In this document: piece after piece, positions 44,319 to 51,875 of the stretch
How positions within the stretch are numbered: position 1 is the stretch's first letter
How the letters are laid out: every line of letters begins with the position of its first letter
From: a bacterium
GTDB taxonomy: Bacteria; Vulcanimicrobiota; Vulcanimicrobiia; Vulcanimicrobiales; Vulcanimicrobiaceae
Reading direction: 5' to 3'
NCBI GenBank assembly: GCA_021778415.1
Contig: JAJYCL010000021.1
Location: 1 to 53,808, forward strand
Length of the DNA stretch: 53,808 nucleotides
Program-made: the position numbers and the translations under genes
The notes under the pieces: generated by a model
What the model was told of the DNA's origin: nothing
Seen by the model: only the letters and a program-made list of their open reading frames with translations
Database searches by the model: none

Positions 44319-44803
44319 CCCTTCGAGACGCGATGCTTCGCATCGCTCCTCAGGGTGACATAGCTCCTGTCATGCTGAGGAGCGCACGGAGTGCGCGTCT
44401 CGAAGCATCCTTACGAGAAAGCACGCGTAGCGTGCGACGGTGACATCCGCCAGTCGAGGGCCCTTCGAGATGCGAGGCTTTGCATCGCTCCTCAGGGTGA
44501 CAAGGAAGTGGAGCGCACGGAGCATCCTGTCATGCTGAGGAGCGCACGGAGTGCGCGTCTCGAAGCATCCTTACGACGAAGCACGCGTAGCGTGCGACGA
44601 TGACATCCGCCAGTCGAGGGCCCTTCGAGATGCGATGCTTTGCATCGCTCCTCAGGGCGACATAGCTCCTGTCATGCTGAGGAGCGCACGGAGTGCGCGT
44701 CTCGAAGCATCCTTACGACGAAGCACGCGTAGCGTGCGACGGTGACATCCGCCAGTCGAGGGCCCTTCGGGATGCGATGCTTTGCATCGCTCCTCAGGGT
44801 GAC
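44319..44803. repeat. Tandem array of REP-like palindromes (locus 2)
   Basis: The 516-bp gap between the PilZ gene and the next minus-strand gene is filled by repeats. A direct palindrome (44319-44359) precedes three tandem units starting at 44366, 44526 and 44668 (periods 160 and 142; the last unit is about 136 bp). Each unit has a reverse palindrome (CTGAGGAGCGCACGGAGTG...), a short hairpin (GCACGCGTAGCGTGC), a shared spacer, and a direct palindrome ending CTCCTCAGGGTGAC. The units differ by a few bases. Open frames across them are by-products of the repeat. Confidence 0.9.
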
Positions 44804-44825
44804 GGGGGGTGGTGGAGAGCTCTGT

Positions 44826-45032
44826 TTATGAACCGCCGAGAAAGCCGTAGAAAAAGTATTTATTCCCGTCCGACATCGTGATGACGATGCGGGTTTCGTC
44901 GACTTCGGCGGCAGTCACCGTTTTGCCGAGCATCGTGCCTAAAATCGCTTGGGCTTGCCGAAATTCGGCCTCGCGAAGGGCATCGGGTTCGACCTCGATG
45001 AGTTGCAGCAATTCGTTGATTCGGTCGTTCAT
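44826..45032 (-). CDS. Small hypothetical protein
   Basis: A 68-residue acidic protein from the ATG at 45032 (MNDRINELLQLIEVE), mostly helical in outline, ending in a short beta-hairpin-like segment (RIVITMSDGNKYFFYGFLGG). An upstream TTG at 45077 would add 15 unlikely residues. Codon use is normal, and the encoded protein is compact and not repetitive, so I regard it as real. It is divergent from the FHA gene with 108 bp between the starts. No function is recognised. Confidence 0.55.
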   Translation of the reverse strand: MNDRINELLQLIEVEPDALREAEFRQAQAILGTMLGKTVTAAEVDETRIVITMSDGNKYFFYGFLGGS

Positions 45033-45140
45033 GAGCTCTTTGTAGGTATCGACGGGGGGGCTGGGCTTCCTTAGCAACCTTAATCTCGGCGCCCGGTATG
45101 CCAGGAAGCCGAGTAGGCCCCGGGCGAACGCCTGGCTACA

Positions 45141-45434
45141 ATGTATCTGCTCGAGGTTCTCAGTGGCCCGCTCGATGGGAAAACCTGGTCATTTGACCAG
45201 GAGATCGTTATCGGACGCGACGATGCCGTGGCGACGGCTTGTCTAGCGCTTGATCGCTATGTATCGCGTCGGCATGCCGTAGTTCGATCAGCCGGCGATG
45301 GATTGATGTTGTGTGATCTCGAGAGCCGAAACGGAACGCGCCTAGATGGCATCGCCGTCCACGGAGACGTGCAGTTGGCTGCCGGGACGCCATTCGTTGT
45401 CGGCCGCACCGTTCTTCGCGTGACCCGCACCTAA
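45141..45434 (+). CDS. FHA-domain protein
   Basis: A 97-residue protein that is essentially one forkhead-associated domain: IVIGRDD (Gly-Arg), YVSRRHAVVR (Ser-x-x-His) and LESRNGTRLDG (Asn-Gly-x) are the phosphothreonine-binding residues. It would bind a phosphothreonine peptide of a partner such as a Ser/Thr-kinase target. Its stop is six bases before panC, so it is likely transcribed with the coenzyme A genes. TACAAT touches the ATG, so a promoter and start overlap is possible, or the match is chance. Confidence 0.85.
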   Translation: MYLLEVLSGPLDGKTWSFDQEIVIGRDDAVATACLALDRYVSRRHAVVRSAGDGLMLCDLESRNGTRLDGIAVHGDVQLAAGTPFVVGRTVLRVTRT

Positions 45435-45440
45435 CGATCG

Positions 45441-46262
45441 ATGGAACGCGTGACCACATGGGCACAGCTGCACAAGCGCGTGTTCGAACGGCCGCTCGGA
45501 TTTGTTCCGACAATGGGAGCTCTTCATGACGGGCATCTTGCGCTGGTTCGGGCTTCGCGAGAGCGGGGAAAGACGACCATTGCTTCGATTTTCGTTAATC
45601 CGCTGCAATTTGCGCCGCATGAAGATCTCGCACGCTATCCGCGAGATATCGAAGGCGATTGCGCCAAGCTCGCGGCAGCAGGAGCCGATATCGTCTATCT
45701 TCCGAGCGTTGATGAAATCTATCCGCCCGGATTTTCAACCACGATCGACGTTGGTGCGATCGCGACGGTGTATGAAGGGGCGATTCGGCCGACGCATTTT
45801 CGTGGCGTAGCAACGGTCGTTGCAAAGCTTCTCAACACGGTGCAGCCCGACGAGTTGTTTCTCGGTCAAAAAGACGCGCAGCAGACGGCCGTAGTGCGCA
45901 CGATGATTCGTGATTTGCGGTTTCCGGTTACGGTTCGCATAGTTCCGACCGTGCGCGAATCCGATGGCTTGGCGATGTCGAGCCGTAACGTATATTTGAA
46001 TTCGACGCAGCGTATGCAGGCTGTTGGACTTCACGCGATGCTCGTGCACGTACGTGATGCGATGCAACGCGGAATGTCTAAAGACGACGCTTGTGCCGCA
46101 GCACGCGGGTCGTTTGTGGCCGATGCTGTGATCGATTATGTTGACGTCGTCGATGCGAACTCATTCGAGCCGATTCAAACCTTGACCCCGCCGTATTTTG
46201 TCATCGGCGCCGCGCGATTCGGGACGACGCGATTGCTTGATAACGTGATGGAATTGGAATGA
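45441..46262 (+). CDS. panC: Pantoate-beta-alanine ligase
   Basis: A 273-residue pantothenate synthetase that joins pantoate and beta-alanine using ATP. PTMGALHDGHLALVR holds the HxGH-type ATP motif (His29, His32). ASIFVNPLQFAPHEDLARYP, FLGQKDAQQTAVVR and GLAMSSRNVYL are family signatures. It is first of three genes leading from pantoate to phosphopantetheine, with 4-bp overlap to coaBC. Confidence 0.95.
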   Translation: MERVTTWAQLHKRVFERPLGFVPTMGALHDGHLALVRASRERGKTTIASIFVNPLQFAPHEDLARYPRDIEGDCAKLAAAGADIVYLPSVDEIYPPGFSTTIDVGAIATVYEGAIRPTHFRGVATVVAKLLNTVQPDELFLGQKDAQQTAVVRTMIRDLRFPVTVRIVPTVRESDGLAMSSRNVYLNSTQRMQAVGLHAMLVHVRDAMQRGMSKDDACAAARGSFVADAVIDYVDVVDANSFEPIQTLTPPYFVIGAARFGTTRLLDNVMELE

Positions 46263-47449
46263 TTTCCGGCAAGAGCATACTCCTTGGCGTCACCGGAGGG
46301 ATAGCAGCGTATAAAGCTGCCGCATTCTGTAGTACGTTGGTCCAGCGCGGAGCGATCGTCGATGTGATGATGACGGCAAATGCCGAACGCTTTGTTGGCT
46401 CGCTCACATTTGCCTCGCTCACGGCGCGACCGGTCTATACTGCTTTGTGGGATGCTCCCGAGCGCATTCCGCATATTCGTCTGGTGCGCGAGGCCGACGC
46501 TATTCTCGTTGCTCCGGCGACGGCAAATTTTATCGGAAAACTCGGCAATGGTGTTGCCGATGATCTTCTTTCAAGCGCGCTTCTTGCTGCCCGTGTGCCG
46601 ATCGTCGTCGCGCCGGCGATGAATTCAGCGATGCTTGCTCATGATGAAACGCAGGCAAATCTCGCTCGCCTCCGCGAACGCGGGTATAGCATCGTCGAAC
46701 CTGAAGCCGGATTTTTAGCGGAGCGAGAACGCGGCGTCGGACGACTTGCAAGCGAAGAGCGAATGCTTGCTGCACTTGAACGAGCTATGTTCCCGGAAAA
46801 TCCCTACCGCGGAAAGCGCGTTCTCATCACTGCGGGCCCGACGCGCGAGGCCTTCGATCCGATCCGCTTTATCAGCAACGCCTCAACGGGAACGATGGGC
46901 ATCGCGCTGGCTCGCGAGGCCTGGATACGTGGTGCGGAGGTAACGCTACTCCTCGGACCGACGATTCTTCACCCTTTGCCGGAAGTGCAAACGCGACAGT
47001 TTACGACCGCCCATGAATTATCGCAACTCGCGGCAGAAGAAGCGCAACACCACGATATAATTTTCGCTACTGCCGCCGTCGCCGACTGGCGTCCGGAGCA
47101 CTATAGCCCGTCGAAAAAGAAAAAAAATGGCGACGAGCAGGTGACGTTTCTGCGCACTCCCGATGTCCTGGCAATGCTCGGGCGTGAAAAACATCGTCAA
47201 ATACTCGTTGGCTTTGCCGCTGAGACGGATGATCATGAGGCGAACGCCCGCGAAAAACTGCAGCGAAAAAATCTCGATGCAATCGTTCTCAATGATGTTC
47301 GAGATGAACGCGGTTTTGGACCCGGCGAAAATACGCTGACGTTGATAACTGCAGGTGGTGAGCAGGCAACCCTCGGCACGGCCGATAAGGCGACCCTCTC
47401 ATCACTGCTCCTCGATGCGCTTTTACCGCTGGTGGAAAGTCGGCCCTGA
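46259..47449 (+). CDS. coaBC: Phosphopantothenoylcysteine synthetase/decarboxylase (CoaBC)
   Basis: A 396-residue bifunctional enzyme. The N-terminal flavin decarboxylase domain (about 1-175) has LGVTGGIAAYKA, PATANFIGKLGNGVADDL and VAPAMN. The C-terminal synthetase domain has VLITAGPTREAFDPIRFISN, GFAAET and ENTLTLITAGG. It adds cysteine to 4'-phosphopantothenate, then decarboxylates it. Start ATG at 46259 overlaps the panC end by 4 bp, and its last base is the first base of coaX. Confidence 0.95.
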   Translation: MISGKSILLGVTGGIAAYKAAAFCSTLVQRGAIVDVMMTANAERFVGSLTFASLTARPVYTALWDAPERIPHIRLVREADAILVAPATANFIGKLGNGVADDLLSSALLAARVPIVVAPAMNSAMLAHDETQANLARLRERGYSIVEPEAGFLAERERGVGRLASEERMLAALERAMFPENPYRGKRVLITAGPTREAFDPIRFISNASTGTMGIALAREAWIRGAEVTLLLGPTILHPLPEVQTRQFTTAHELSQLAAEEAQHHDIIFATAAVADWRPEHYSPSKKKKNGDEQVTFLRTPDVLAMLGREKHRQILVGFAAETDDHEANAREKLQRKNLDAIVLNDVRDERGFGPGENTLTLITAGGEQATLGTADKATLSSLLLDALLPLVESRP

Positions 47450-48216
47450 TGTTACTGACTGTCGACGTCGGCAATACCGAGATCAAACTTGGAGTCTACG
47501 CTGATGGCGATACGGAGCCGCGTCATCATTGGCGTCTGATGACCGACGCTCGTCGGACGGGAGACGAGTTCGTCTCGCTCCTTGCGCAACTTTTTGCCTT
47601 TGATGCTTTCGATCCAAAATCCATTCGCGACGTCGTGATCGCCTCTGTTGTTCCGCGCGTTGAAACAGCGCTGGTAGATTGCATCGAGCATCTCGTTAAG
47701 CGGAGTCCGCGTTTTTTGCGATCGAACGAGCAAACGATCATGTCGGTGGTAACCGACCGTCCGGCAGAAGTGGGGTCGGATCTGGTCGCTCTGGCTATTG
47801 GAGCGCGGGCACGCTATGGCGCGCCACTCATCGTCGTGAGCTATGGAACGGCGACGGTTTTTACCGCCATTGATGAGCACGGAGCGTTTGCGGGAGCCGC
47901 GATTGCGCCCGGAATTGCCACCTCCGTCGACGCGCTCATTGGACGTACGGCCAAATTACCACAAGTGGCCCTTGTGGCACCCAAAACGGCAATCGGTCGA
48001 GATACGATGCACGCGTTACAATCCGGCATAATGTTCGGCGTCGTCGGTCAAACGCAAGCGTTGGTGCAACGTTTCCGCGATGAGCTCGGAAGCGACGCTC
48101 GCGTTATTGCAACGGGCGGACTCGCCGATATTGTTGCATCGCACTGCGATATCATCGATGCGGTGATGCCGCACGCGAGTTTTGAGGGATTGCGCATATT
48201 TGCCGATAGATGTTAA
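47449..48216 (+). CDS. coaX: Type III pantothenate kinase (CoaX)
   Basis: A 255-residue type III kinase that phosphorylates pantothenate. TVDVGNTEIKLGV carries Asp6 and the phosphate loop, and GSDLVALA carries Asp111, probably the catalytic base. The third motif, usually Asp-x-Gly-Thr-Ala-Thr-Thr, is SYGTATVF here: the Asp is Ser131 and the second Thr is Val. The other conserved regions (AIAPGIATSVDAL, GIMFGVVGQ, VIATGGLA) are good. The operon order panC, coaBC, coaX makes the assignment firm, but the altered motif may affect monovalent-cation binding or activity. Confidence 0.9.
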   Translation: MLLTVDVGNTEIKLGVYADGDTEPRHHWRLMTDARRTGDEFVSLLAQLFAFDAFDPKSIRDVVIASVVPRVETALVDCIEHLVKRSPRFLRSNEQTIMSVVTDRPAEVGSDLVALAIGARARYGAPLIVVSYGTATVFTAIDEHGAFAGAAIAPGIATSVDALIGRTAKLPQVALVAPKTAIGRDTMHALQSGIMFGVVGQTQALVQRFRDELGSDARVIATGGLADIVASHCDIIDAVMPHASFEGLRIFADRC

Positions 48217-48235
48217 TCGCATCTATTGGTCTTTA

Positions 48236-48264
48236 TTGAATTTAATCTGCGAAAACCGTACACT
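48236..48264 (+). promoter_or_regulatory. Promoter of first paralogous lipoprotein gene
   Basis: TTGAAT (48236-48241), 17-bp spacer, TACACT (48259-48264), 82 bp before the ATG. Its -35 surroundings TTTATTGAATTTAAT recur almost identically before the second paralogue at 49.5 kb, supporting a common promoter. Confidence 0.65.
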
Positions 48265-48345
48265 CGGGACAGTGCTGGATTGCTCGCTCAATGAGTGCGT
48301 ATATCCGGGCGCGTACTTTTGTTGCCTTGAGAGGGTTCTAATTTC

Positions 48346-49398
48346 ATGAATTATCGCTTAGGAGCGGTGGGATTTGCATTTGTCCTCGCGCTCGGAGCTT
48401 GCAGCGGAGGCCATTCTGCATCGACGCTTCCGGTTATGACGAAGGCGAAGAGTGTCAAGCATATCAACTTGCCAAAACACCCCGTTGTCTCGCGTCGCGG
48501 GCGTCTCGATGCCACGGGCCAACTGGTCGACGGCGGCTTCGAATCCGGTGCATTCGGTTCGTGGCAGACCTGTGGAAACGGCGCGTCGACCATCGAAAGC
48601 ACGGTCGTTCATAGCGGATCATACGCTGCATTCACCGGCAACATCGATACCACGACAGCCGAGGAATATGGCCTTGACGGCGTATGTCAAGAATTGACGG
48701 TTCCGACCAACGGACAAGTGACGGTATGGGTGAACGAAGGGACGAGCGAAACGTCAACCGCCACCGCCGATCAAGAAGGCGATATCATGGATGCCAACGG
48801 TAACGTCCTTGGAACGATTTTTAGCGAAAATGCGAATACCAACGGCTGGCAATTGCGCACCTATGACTTGAGTTCGTATGCCGGGCAAGATGTCTGGCTC
48901 TTCTTTGGGATCAACGGAAGTGGCTCATCCACGGATTTCAATTACATCTACGTCGATGATGTTGCAGTCAGCGGATCAACCGCATCACCAACCCCGGCAC
49001 CAACGCCGACACCTGCGAGCGCATTCCCATGTAACGATCAGCAATTCCTGAGCGATCAGCAAGCACTGATGAATGGTACGCAAAGCGGATACATCGAAGA
49101 AGACGTTTGCGGCTCGGTCACGCAGGTGCTTCCGTCACAAACAACGCGTAGCGGCTTGCATGGGTATTTCTACGTCCAAGTCGATACGGCTGGCGACACG
49201 ATTGAAATCGTCTCGGATCTCGATCAAATGAATGCGCCAACCTGGCCATGGGTTAGCGTTGGTGATTATGCCTACGTCCAGGGACGCCAATATTACGATT
49301 CCAATGGAACGGCCGGCATCGATTGGACTCACAACGGTACGGGTTCGTCGTGGTCGACGCCCGGATATGTCGTCATCAACGGCACGCAATACCAATAG
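48346..49398 (+). CDS. Two-domain lipoprotein with C-terminal DUF3465-like domain, paralogue 1
   Basis: A 350-residue lipoprotein (lipobox LGAC, about residue 19). The first domain (about 60-215: DGGFESGAFGSWQTCG, ELTVPTNGQVTVWV, SYAGQDVWLFFGI) resembles beta-sandwich carbohydrate-binding-type modules. A short proline-threonine linker (SPTPAPTPTPAS) follows. The C-terminal domain (about 230-350: SGYIEEDVCGSVTQVLPS, GIDWTHNGTGSSW, VINGTQYQ) has the DUF3465-like pattern ending in a His-Asn-Gly strand. The gene has a conserved promoter and terminator and a neighbour with the same architecture. A role in binding envelope or extracellular polymers is inference. Confidence 0.75.
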   Translation: MNYRLGAVGFAFVLALGACSGGHSASTLPVMTKAKSVKHINLPKHPVVSRRGRLDATGQLVDGGFESGAFGSWQTCGNGASTIESTVVHSGSYAAFTGNIDTTTAEEYGLDGVCQELTVPTNGQVTVWVNEGTSETSTATADQEGDIMDANGNVLGTIFSENANTNGWQLRTYDLSSYAGQDVWLFFGINGSGSSTDFNYIYVDDVAVSGSTASPTPAPTPTPASAFPCNDQQFLSDQQALMNGTQSGYIEEDVCGSVTQVLPSQTTRSGLHGYFYVQVDTAGDTIEIVSDLDQMNAPTWPWVSVGDYAYVQGRQYYDSNGTAGIDWTHNGTGSSWSTPGYVVINGTQYQ

Positions 49399-49415
49399 TC
49401 GAACGATCCTCATCT

Positions 49416-49461
49416 AAAAAAGCTTCACCGCGACTCATAAACGTCGCGGTGAAGCTTTTTT
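49416..49461. terminator. Bidirectional terminator between the paralogues
   Basis: Perfect 19-bp stem (AAAAAAGCTTCACCGCGAC and complement) with an eight-base loop, 17 bp after the first lipoprotein gene. The flanking T/A runs suit termination on either strand. Confidence 0.93.
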
Positions 49462-49509
49462 GCTCTAGTCGATCTCCGCATAGATGCGAAACACACGTAT
49501 CCGGCTTTA

Positions 49510-49538
49510 TTGTATTTAATGTTTTCGACGGCTACAGT
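49510..49538 (+). promoter_or_regulatory. Promoter of second paralogous lipoprotein gene
   Basis: TTGTAT (49510-49515), 17-bp spacer and TACAGT (49533-49538). The block TTTATTG-x-ATTTAAT matches that of the first paralogue at 48.23 kb. The leader is longer here, about 90 nt; a ribosome site GGAGG ends 5 bases before the ATG at 49631. Confidence 0.65.
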
Positions 49539-49630
49539 AGAAGAGGAAAGAAAACAACTTACGTCACTTCGCTCGGCGTTGCTGGCCGCAAAGGTGTTCG
49601 GCAACGCGCGGGTTCTCATTTGGAGGGTCT

Positions 49631-50818
49631 ATGAATCTTCGTCTTTTTGCCGTTGCATTAGCGACGTCAATTTCGCTTGCTGCTTGCGGAGGGGCGTCGT
49701 CGACGACGCTACCCGCAACCTCGACCCGCGCAGTCTCGCACAAGCCGAGCACCATTCATGTCACCAAACTGAAAACAGCGCGCATTCATTCACTCACGAC
49801 GCAAGCTCCGATCGCCGATGGTGGTTTTGAGAGCGGAAATTTCGGCGCATGGCAATCGTGCGGTGATGTGTCGGCACAAATCGTCGCTGGGCACGCACAT
49901 TCCGGTACGTACAGCGCGCTATCCGGCAGTACGTCGTCGCCCGAAGTTAACGGATATTCCGGTGTCTGCCAAACGGTCACTGTTCCGACGAATGGGACGC
50001 TTTCGTTCTACGTCGACGAGGCAACGAACGACAGCATTAATTATGCGGATCAAGAGGCCGATTTGCTCGATGCAAACGGCTATGTGATCGATACGTTGTT
50101 CTCCGAGGCGATTACAACCCACGGATGGCAATTGCGGAGCTACGATCTTTCCGCCTATGCCGGCCAGTCCGTCACGCTCTTTTTCGGCGTGTATGGCAAC
50201 GGCTGGAACAGCGGCTATATCGACCAATATGTAGACGACGTTTCTTTCGGAGGCGTCGTCCCGACGCCGGGTCCGACGTCGACACCGAGCCCGACCCCGC
50301 GCCCAACGGCGACACCGAACCCGACGCCAGGCCCAACGGCCACGCCGAATCCGACACCGGGCCCAACGGCCACGCCGAATCCGACGCCGAGCCCAACGGC
50401 CACGCCGAATCCGACGCCGCAGCCGACGAATACGCCCGGCGCGTATCCCTGCGACGATTCGAAATTCCTCAGTGACCAGCAGCTCCTCAAGAGCGGCGCG
50501 CAGAGCGGCTACATCGAGGAAGACGTCTGCGGAACGGTTACGCAGGTCCTTCCGGAAAAGACCACCGCGAGCGGACCCCACGGTTATTTCTACGTTCAGG
50601 TGGACGCTGCGGGCGATACGATTGAGATCGTCAGCAACCTCAACGAGATGAACGCCCCGGCCTGGCCGTGGGTCAGCGTGGGCGATTATGCCTACGTTCA
50701 AGGCCGTCAATACTACGATTCCAACGGCACAGCCGGAATCGACTGGACCCACCACGGCACGAGCTCTTCGTGGCCGACCGCCGGGTATGTCGTGATCAAC
50801 GGCGTTCAATACCAGTAA
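49631..50818 (+). CDS. Two-domain lipoprotein with Pro/Thr-rich linker and DUF3465-like domain, paralogue 2
   Basis: A 395-residue lipoprotein (lipobox LAAC, about residue 19) closely similar to the preceding protein. DGGFESGNFGAWQSCG begins the first domain, GTLSFYVDEATNDSIN and SYDLSAYAGQSVTLFFGV continue it, and the C-terminal domain (about 275-395) is almost the same (SGYIEEDVCGTVTQVLP, GIDWTHHGTSSSW). The linker is expanded to six 10-residue repeats (PTPGPTATPN and variants). Tandem duplication followed by linker growth is the simplest history. GGAGG before the ATG is a strong ribosome site. Confidence 0.78.
   Translation: MNLRLFAVALATSISLAACGGASSTTLPATSTRAVSHKPSTIHVTKLKTARIHSLTTQAPIADGGFESGNFGAWQSCGDVSAQIVAGHAHSGTYSALSGSTSSPEVNGYSGVCQTVTVPTNGTLSFYVDEATNDSINYADQEADLLDANGYVIDTLFSEAITTHGWQLRSYDLSAYAGQSVTLFFGVYGNGWNSGYIDQYVDDVSFGGVVPTPGPTSTPSPTPRPTATPNPTPGPTATPNPTPGPTATPNPTPSPTATPNPTPQPTNTPGAYPCDDSKFLSDQQLLKSGAQSGYIEEDVCGTVTQVLPEKTTASGPHGYFYVQVDAAGDTIEIVSNLNEMNAPAWPWVSVGDYAYVQGRQYYDSNGTAGIDWTHHGTSSSWPTAGYVVINGVQYQ
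50261..50440 (+). repeat. In-frame 30-bp tandem repeats encoding Pro/Thr linker
   Basis: Six units of 30 bp encoding PTPxPTxTPx decapeptides (PTPGPTSTPS, PTPRPTATPN, PTPGPTATPN twice, PTPSPTATPN, PTPQPTNTPG). The length is exactly 180 bp. Such repeats can change number by slippage or recombination without changing frame. Confidence 0.9.
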
Positions 50819-50824
50819 GAGTCC

Positions 50825-50854
50825 TCGACAAGGAGGCATCGCGGCGCGTACACT
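50825..50854 (+). promoter_or_regulatory. Putative promoter of dus inside a palindrome
   Basis: TCGACA (50825-50830), 18-bp spacer and TACACT (50849-50854). The -10 element lies in the loop of the hairpin at 50832-50871 and ends 9 bases before the dus ATG, predicting a leaderless or nearly leaderless mRNA. Confidence 0.5.
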
Positions 50855-50871
50855 TTTGCCGCGATGCCTCC
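50832..50871 (+). other. 14-bp perfect hairpin covering the dus start codon
   Basis: GGAGGCATCGCGGC (50832-50845) pairs with GCCGCGATGCCTCC (50858-50871) around a 12-base loop. The dus ATG (50864) is within the right arm and GGAGG within the left. A transcript reading through from the lipoprotein gene would fold the start codon away. Confidence 0.8.
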
Positions 50872-51871
50872 AACCGTTCCGGCGCTGACCATCGGCGCCC
50901 ATGAGATTTGGCCACCCGTGGTGTTGGCGCCGATGTCCGGCGTAACCAACCGCACGATGCGTGCGCTCTATAAGCCGTTTGGCTTCGGACTGACGGTCAC
51001 GGAGTTCGTTTCATCGAACGCGCTCAAATATGGCAGCAAGCGGACGATGGAAATGATCGACCAACATGGCATCGAGAGCCCTGTTTCCACCCAACTTTGG
51101 GGCGATGATCCCGCGACCATGGCTGCCGCCGCGCGCGTCGTGCGCGAATGTGGTGCCGATATCGTCGATATCAATTTCGGTTGCCCCGCTCCTAAAGTCG
51201 TGAAGACCAACGGCGGTTCTGCCTGCTTGCGCGATGTACAGCGCTGCGAAGAGATCATGCGCGCCGTCGTCGATGCCGTCGACTGCCCAGTCACGATGAA
51301 GATGCGTTTGGGTTGGACCGAGAGCGATCTGGTCTATATCGATGTTGCAAAGCGCGCGCAGGCCGTTGGTGTGCAAGCCGTCACGTTGCATGCGCGAACC
51401 GCTCGTCAATTTTATCGGGGCGAAGCGAATTGGGATCATATCGCGCGATTGAAAGATGCTCTCGATATCCCTGTGATCGGGAATGGGGATCTCGATGATG
51501 CGCGCGTTGCCGTCGATCGAATGCGTGCCACCGGTGTGGATGCGATCATGTTAGGACGCGCTACGCTCGGCAATCCTTGGTTGGTTTCGCAGATTCGTGA
51601 TTTGCTCGAAGGGCGCGAAATGCAAGCGACTCCCACGCCGGCAGATCGGCTTCGCTTTTGCATGGTTCATTATCGCACGATGGTGGATGAACTGGGCGAA
51701 GCCCGGGCCGTGCCGCAAATGCGTAAACATGTTGCGCTGTATCTTAAAGGCATTCCGGGAGCCGCAGTATTGCGTGAACGGATCATGCGCACGCCGACGG
51801 CGGATGAATCGTTGGCGCTCATCCAAGGGTGTATTGATCGCCTTGAATCGGATGCGTCGCTTGCCGCTTAA
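50864..51871 (+). CDS. dus: tRNA-dihydrouridine synthase (DusB-like)
   Basis: A 335-residue FMN enzyme that reduces specific uridines in tRNA. VVLAPMSGVTNRTMRAL is the N-terminal FMN-binding motif. VDINFGCPAPKVVKTNGGSA contains the catalytic Cys, with VTLHARTARQFYRGEANWD, VIGNGDL and DAIMLGRATLGNPW later in the barrel. The C-terminal helical domain is complete. The start lies in the arm of a perfect hairpin with a promoter-like pair in its loop. It is followed by a class III aminotransferase gene after 4 bp. Confidence 0.93.
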   Translation: MPPTVPALTIGAHEIWPPVVLAPMSGVTNRTMRALYKPFGFGLTVTEFVSSNALKYGSKRTMEMIDQHGIESPVSTQLWGDDPATMAAAARVVRECGADIVDINFGCPAPKVVKTNGGSACLRDVQRCEEIMRAVVDAVDCPVTMKMRLGWTESDLVYIDVAKRAQAVGVQAVTLHARTARQFYRGEANWDHIARLKDALDIPVIGNGDLDDARVAVDRMRATGVDAIMLGRATLGNPWLVSQIRDLLEGREMQATPTPADRLRFCMVHYRTMVDELGEARAVPQMRKHVALYLKGIPGAAVLRERIMRTPTADESLALIQGCIDRLESDASLAA

Positions 51872-51875
51872 CACT

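Noticed and set aside
44319-44803. Possible CRISPR array at the 44.3-kb repeats
   Set aside because: Units are 136-160 bp with palindromes and almost identical spacers, unlike short repeats with unique spacers; no cas genes are present.
44391-44881. Three similar open frames of 62-70 codons (MRVSKHPY... products) across the repeat array
   Set aside because: They are read-through of the tandem REP units, have no ribosome sites, and repeat because the DNA repeats.
50261-50440. Possible CRISPR or satellite at the 30-bp repeats
   Set aside because: The repeats are contiguous, in frame, and encode a proline-threonine linker inside a lipoprotein.
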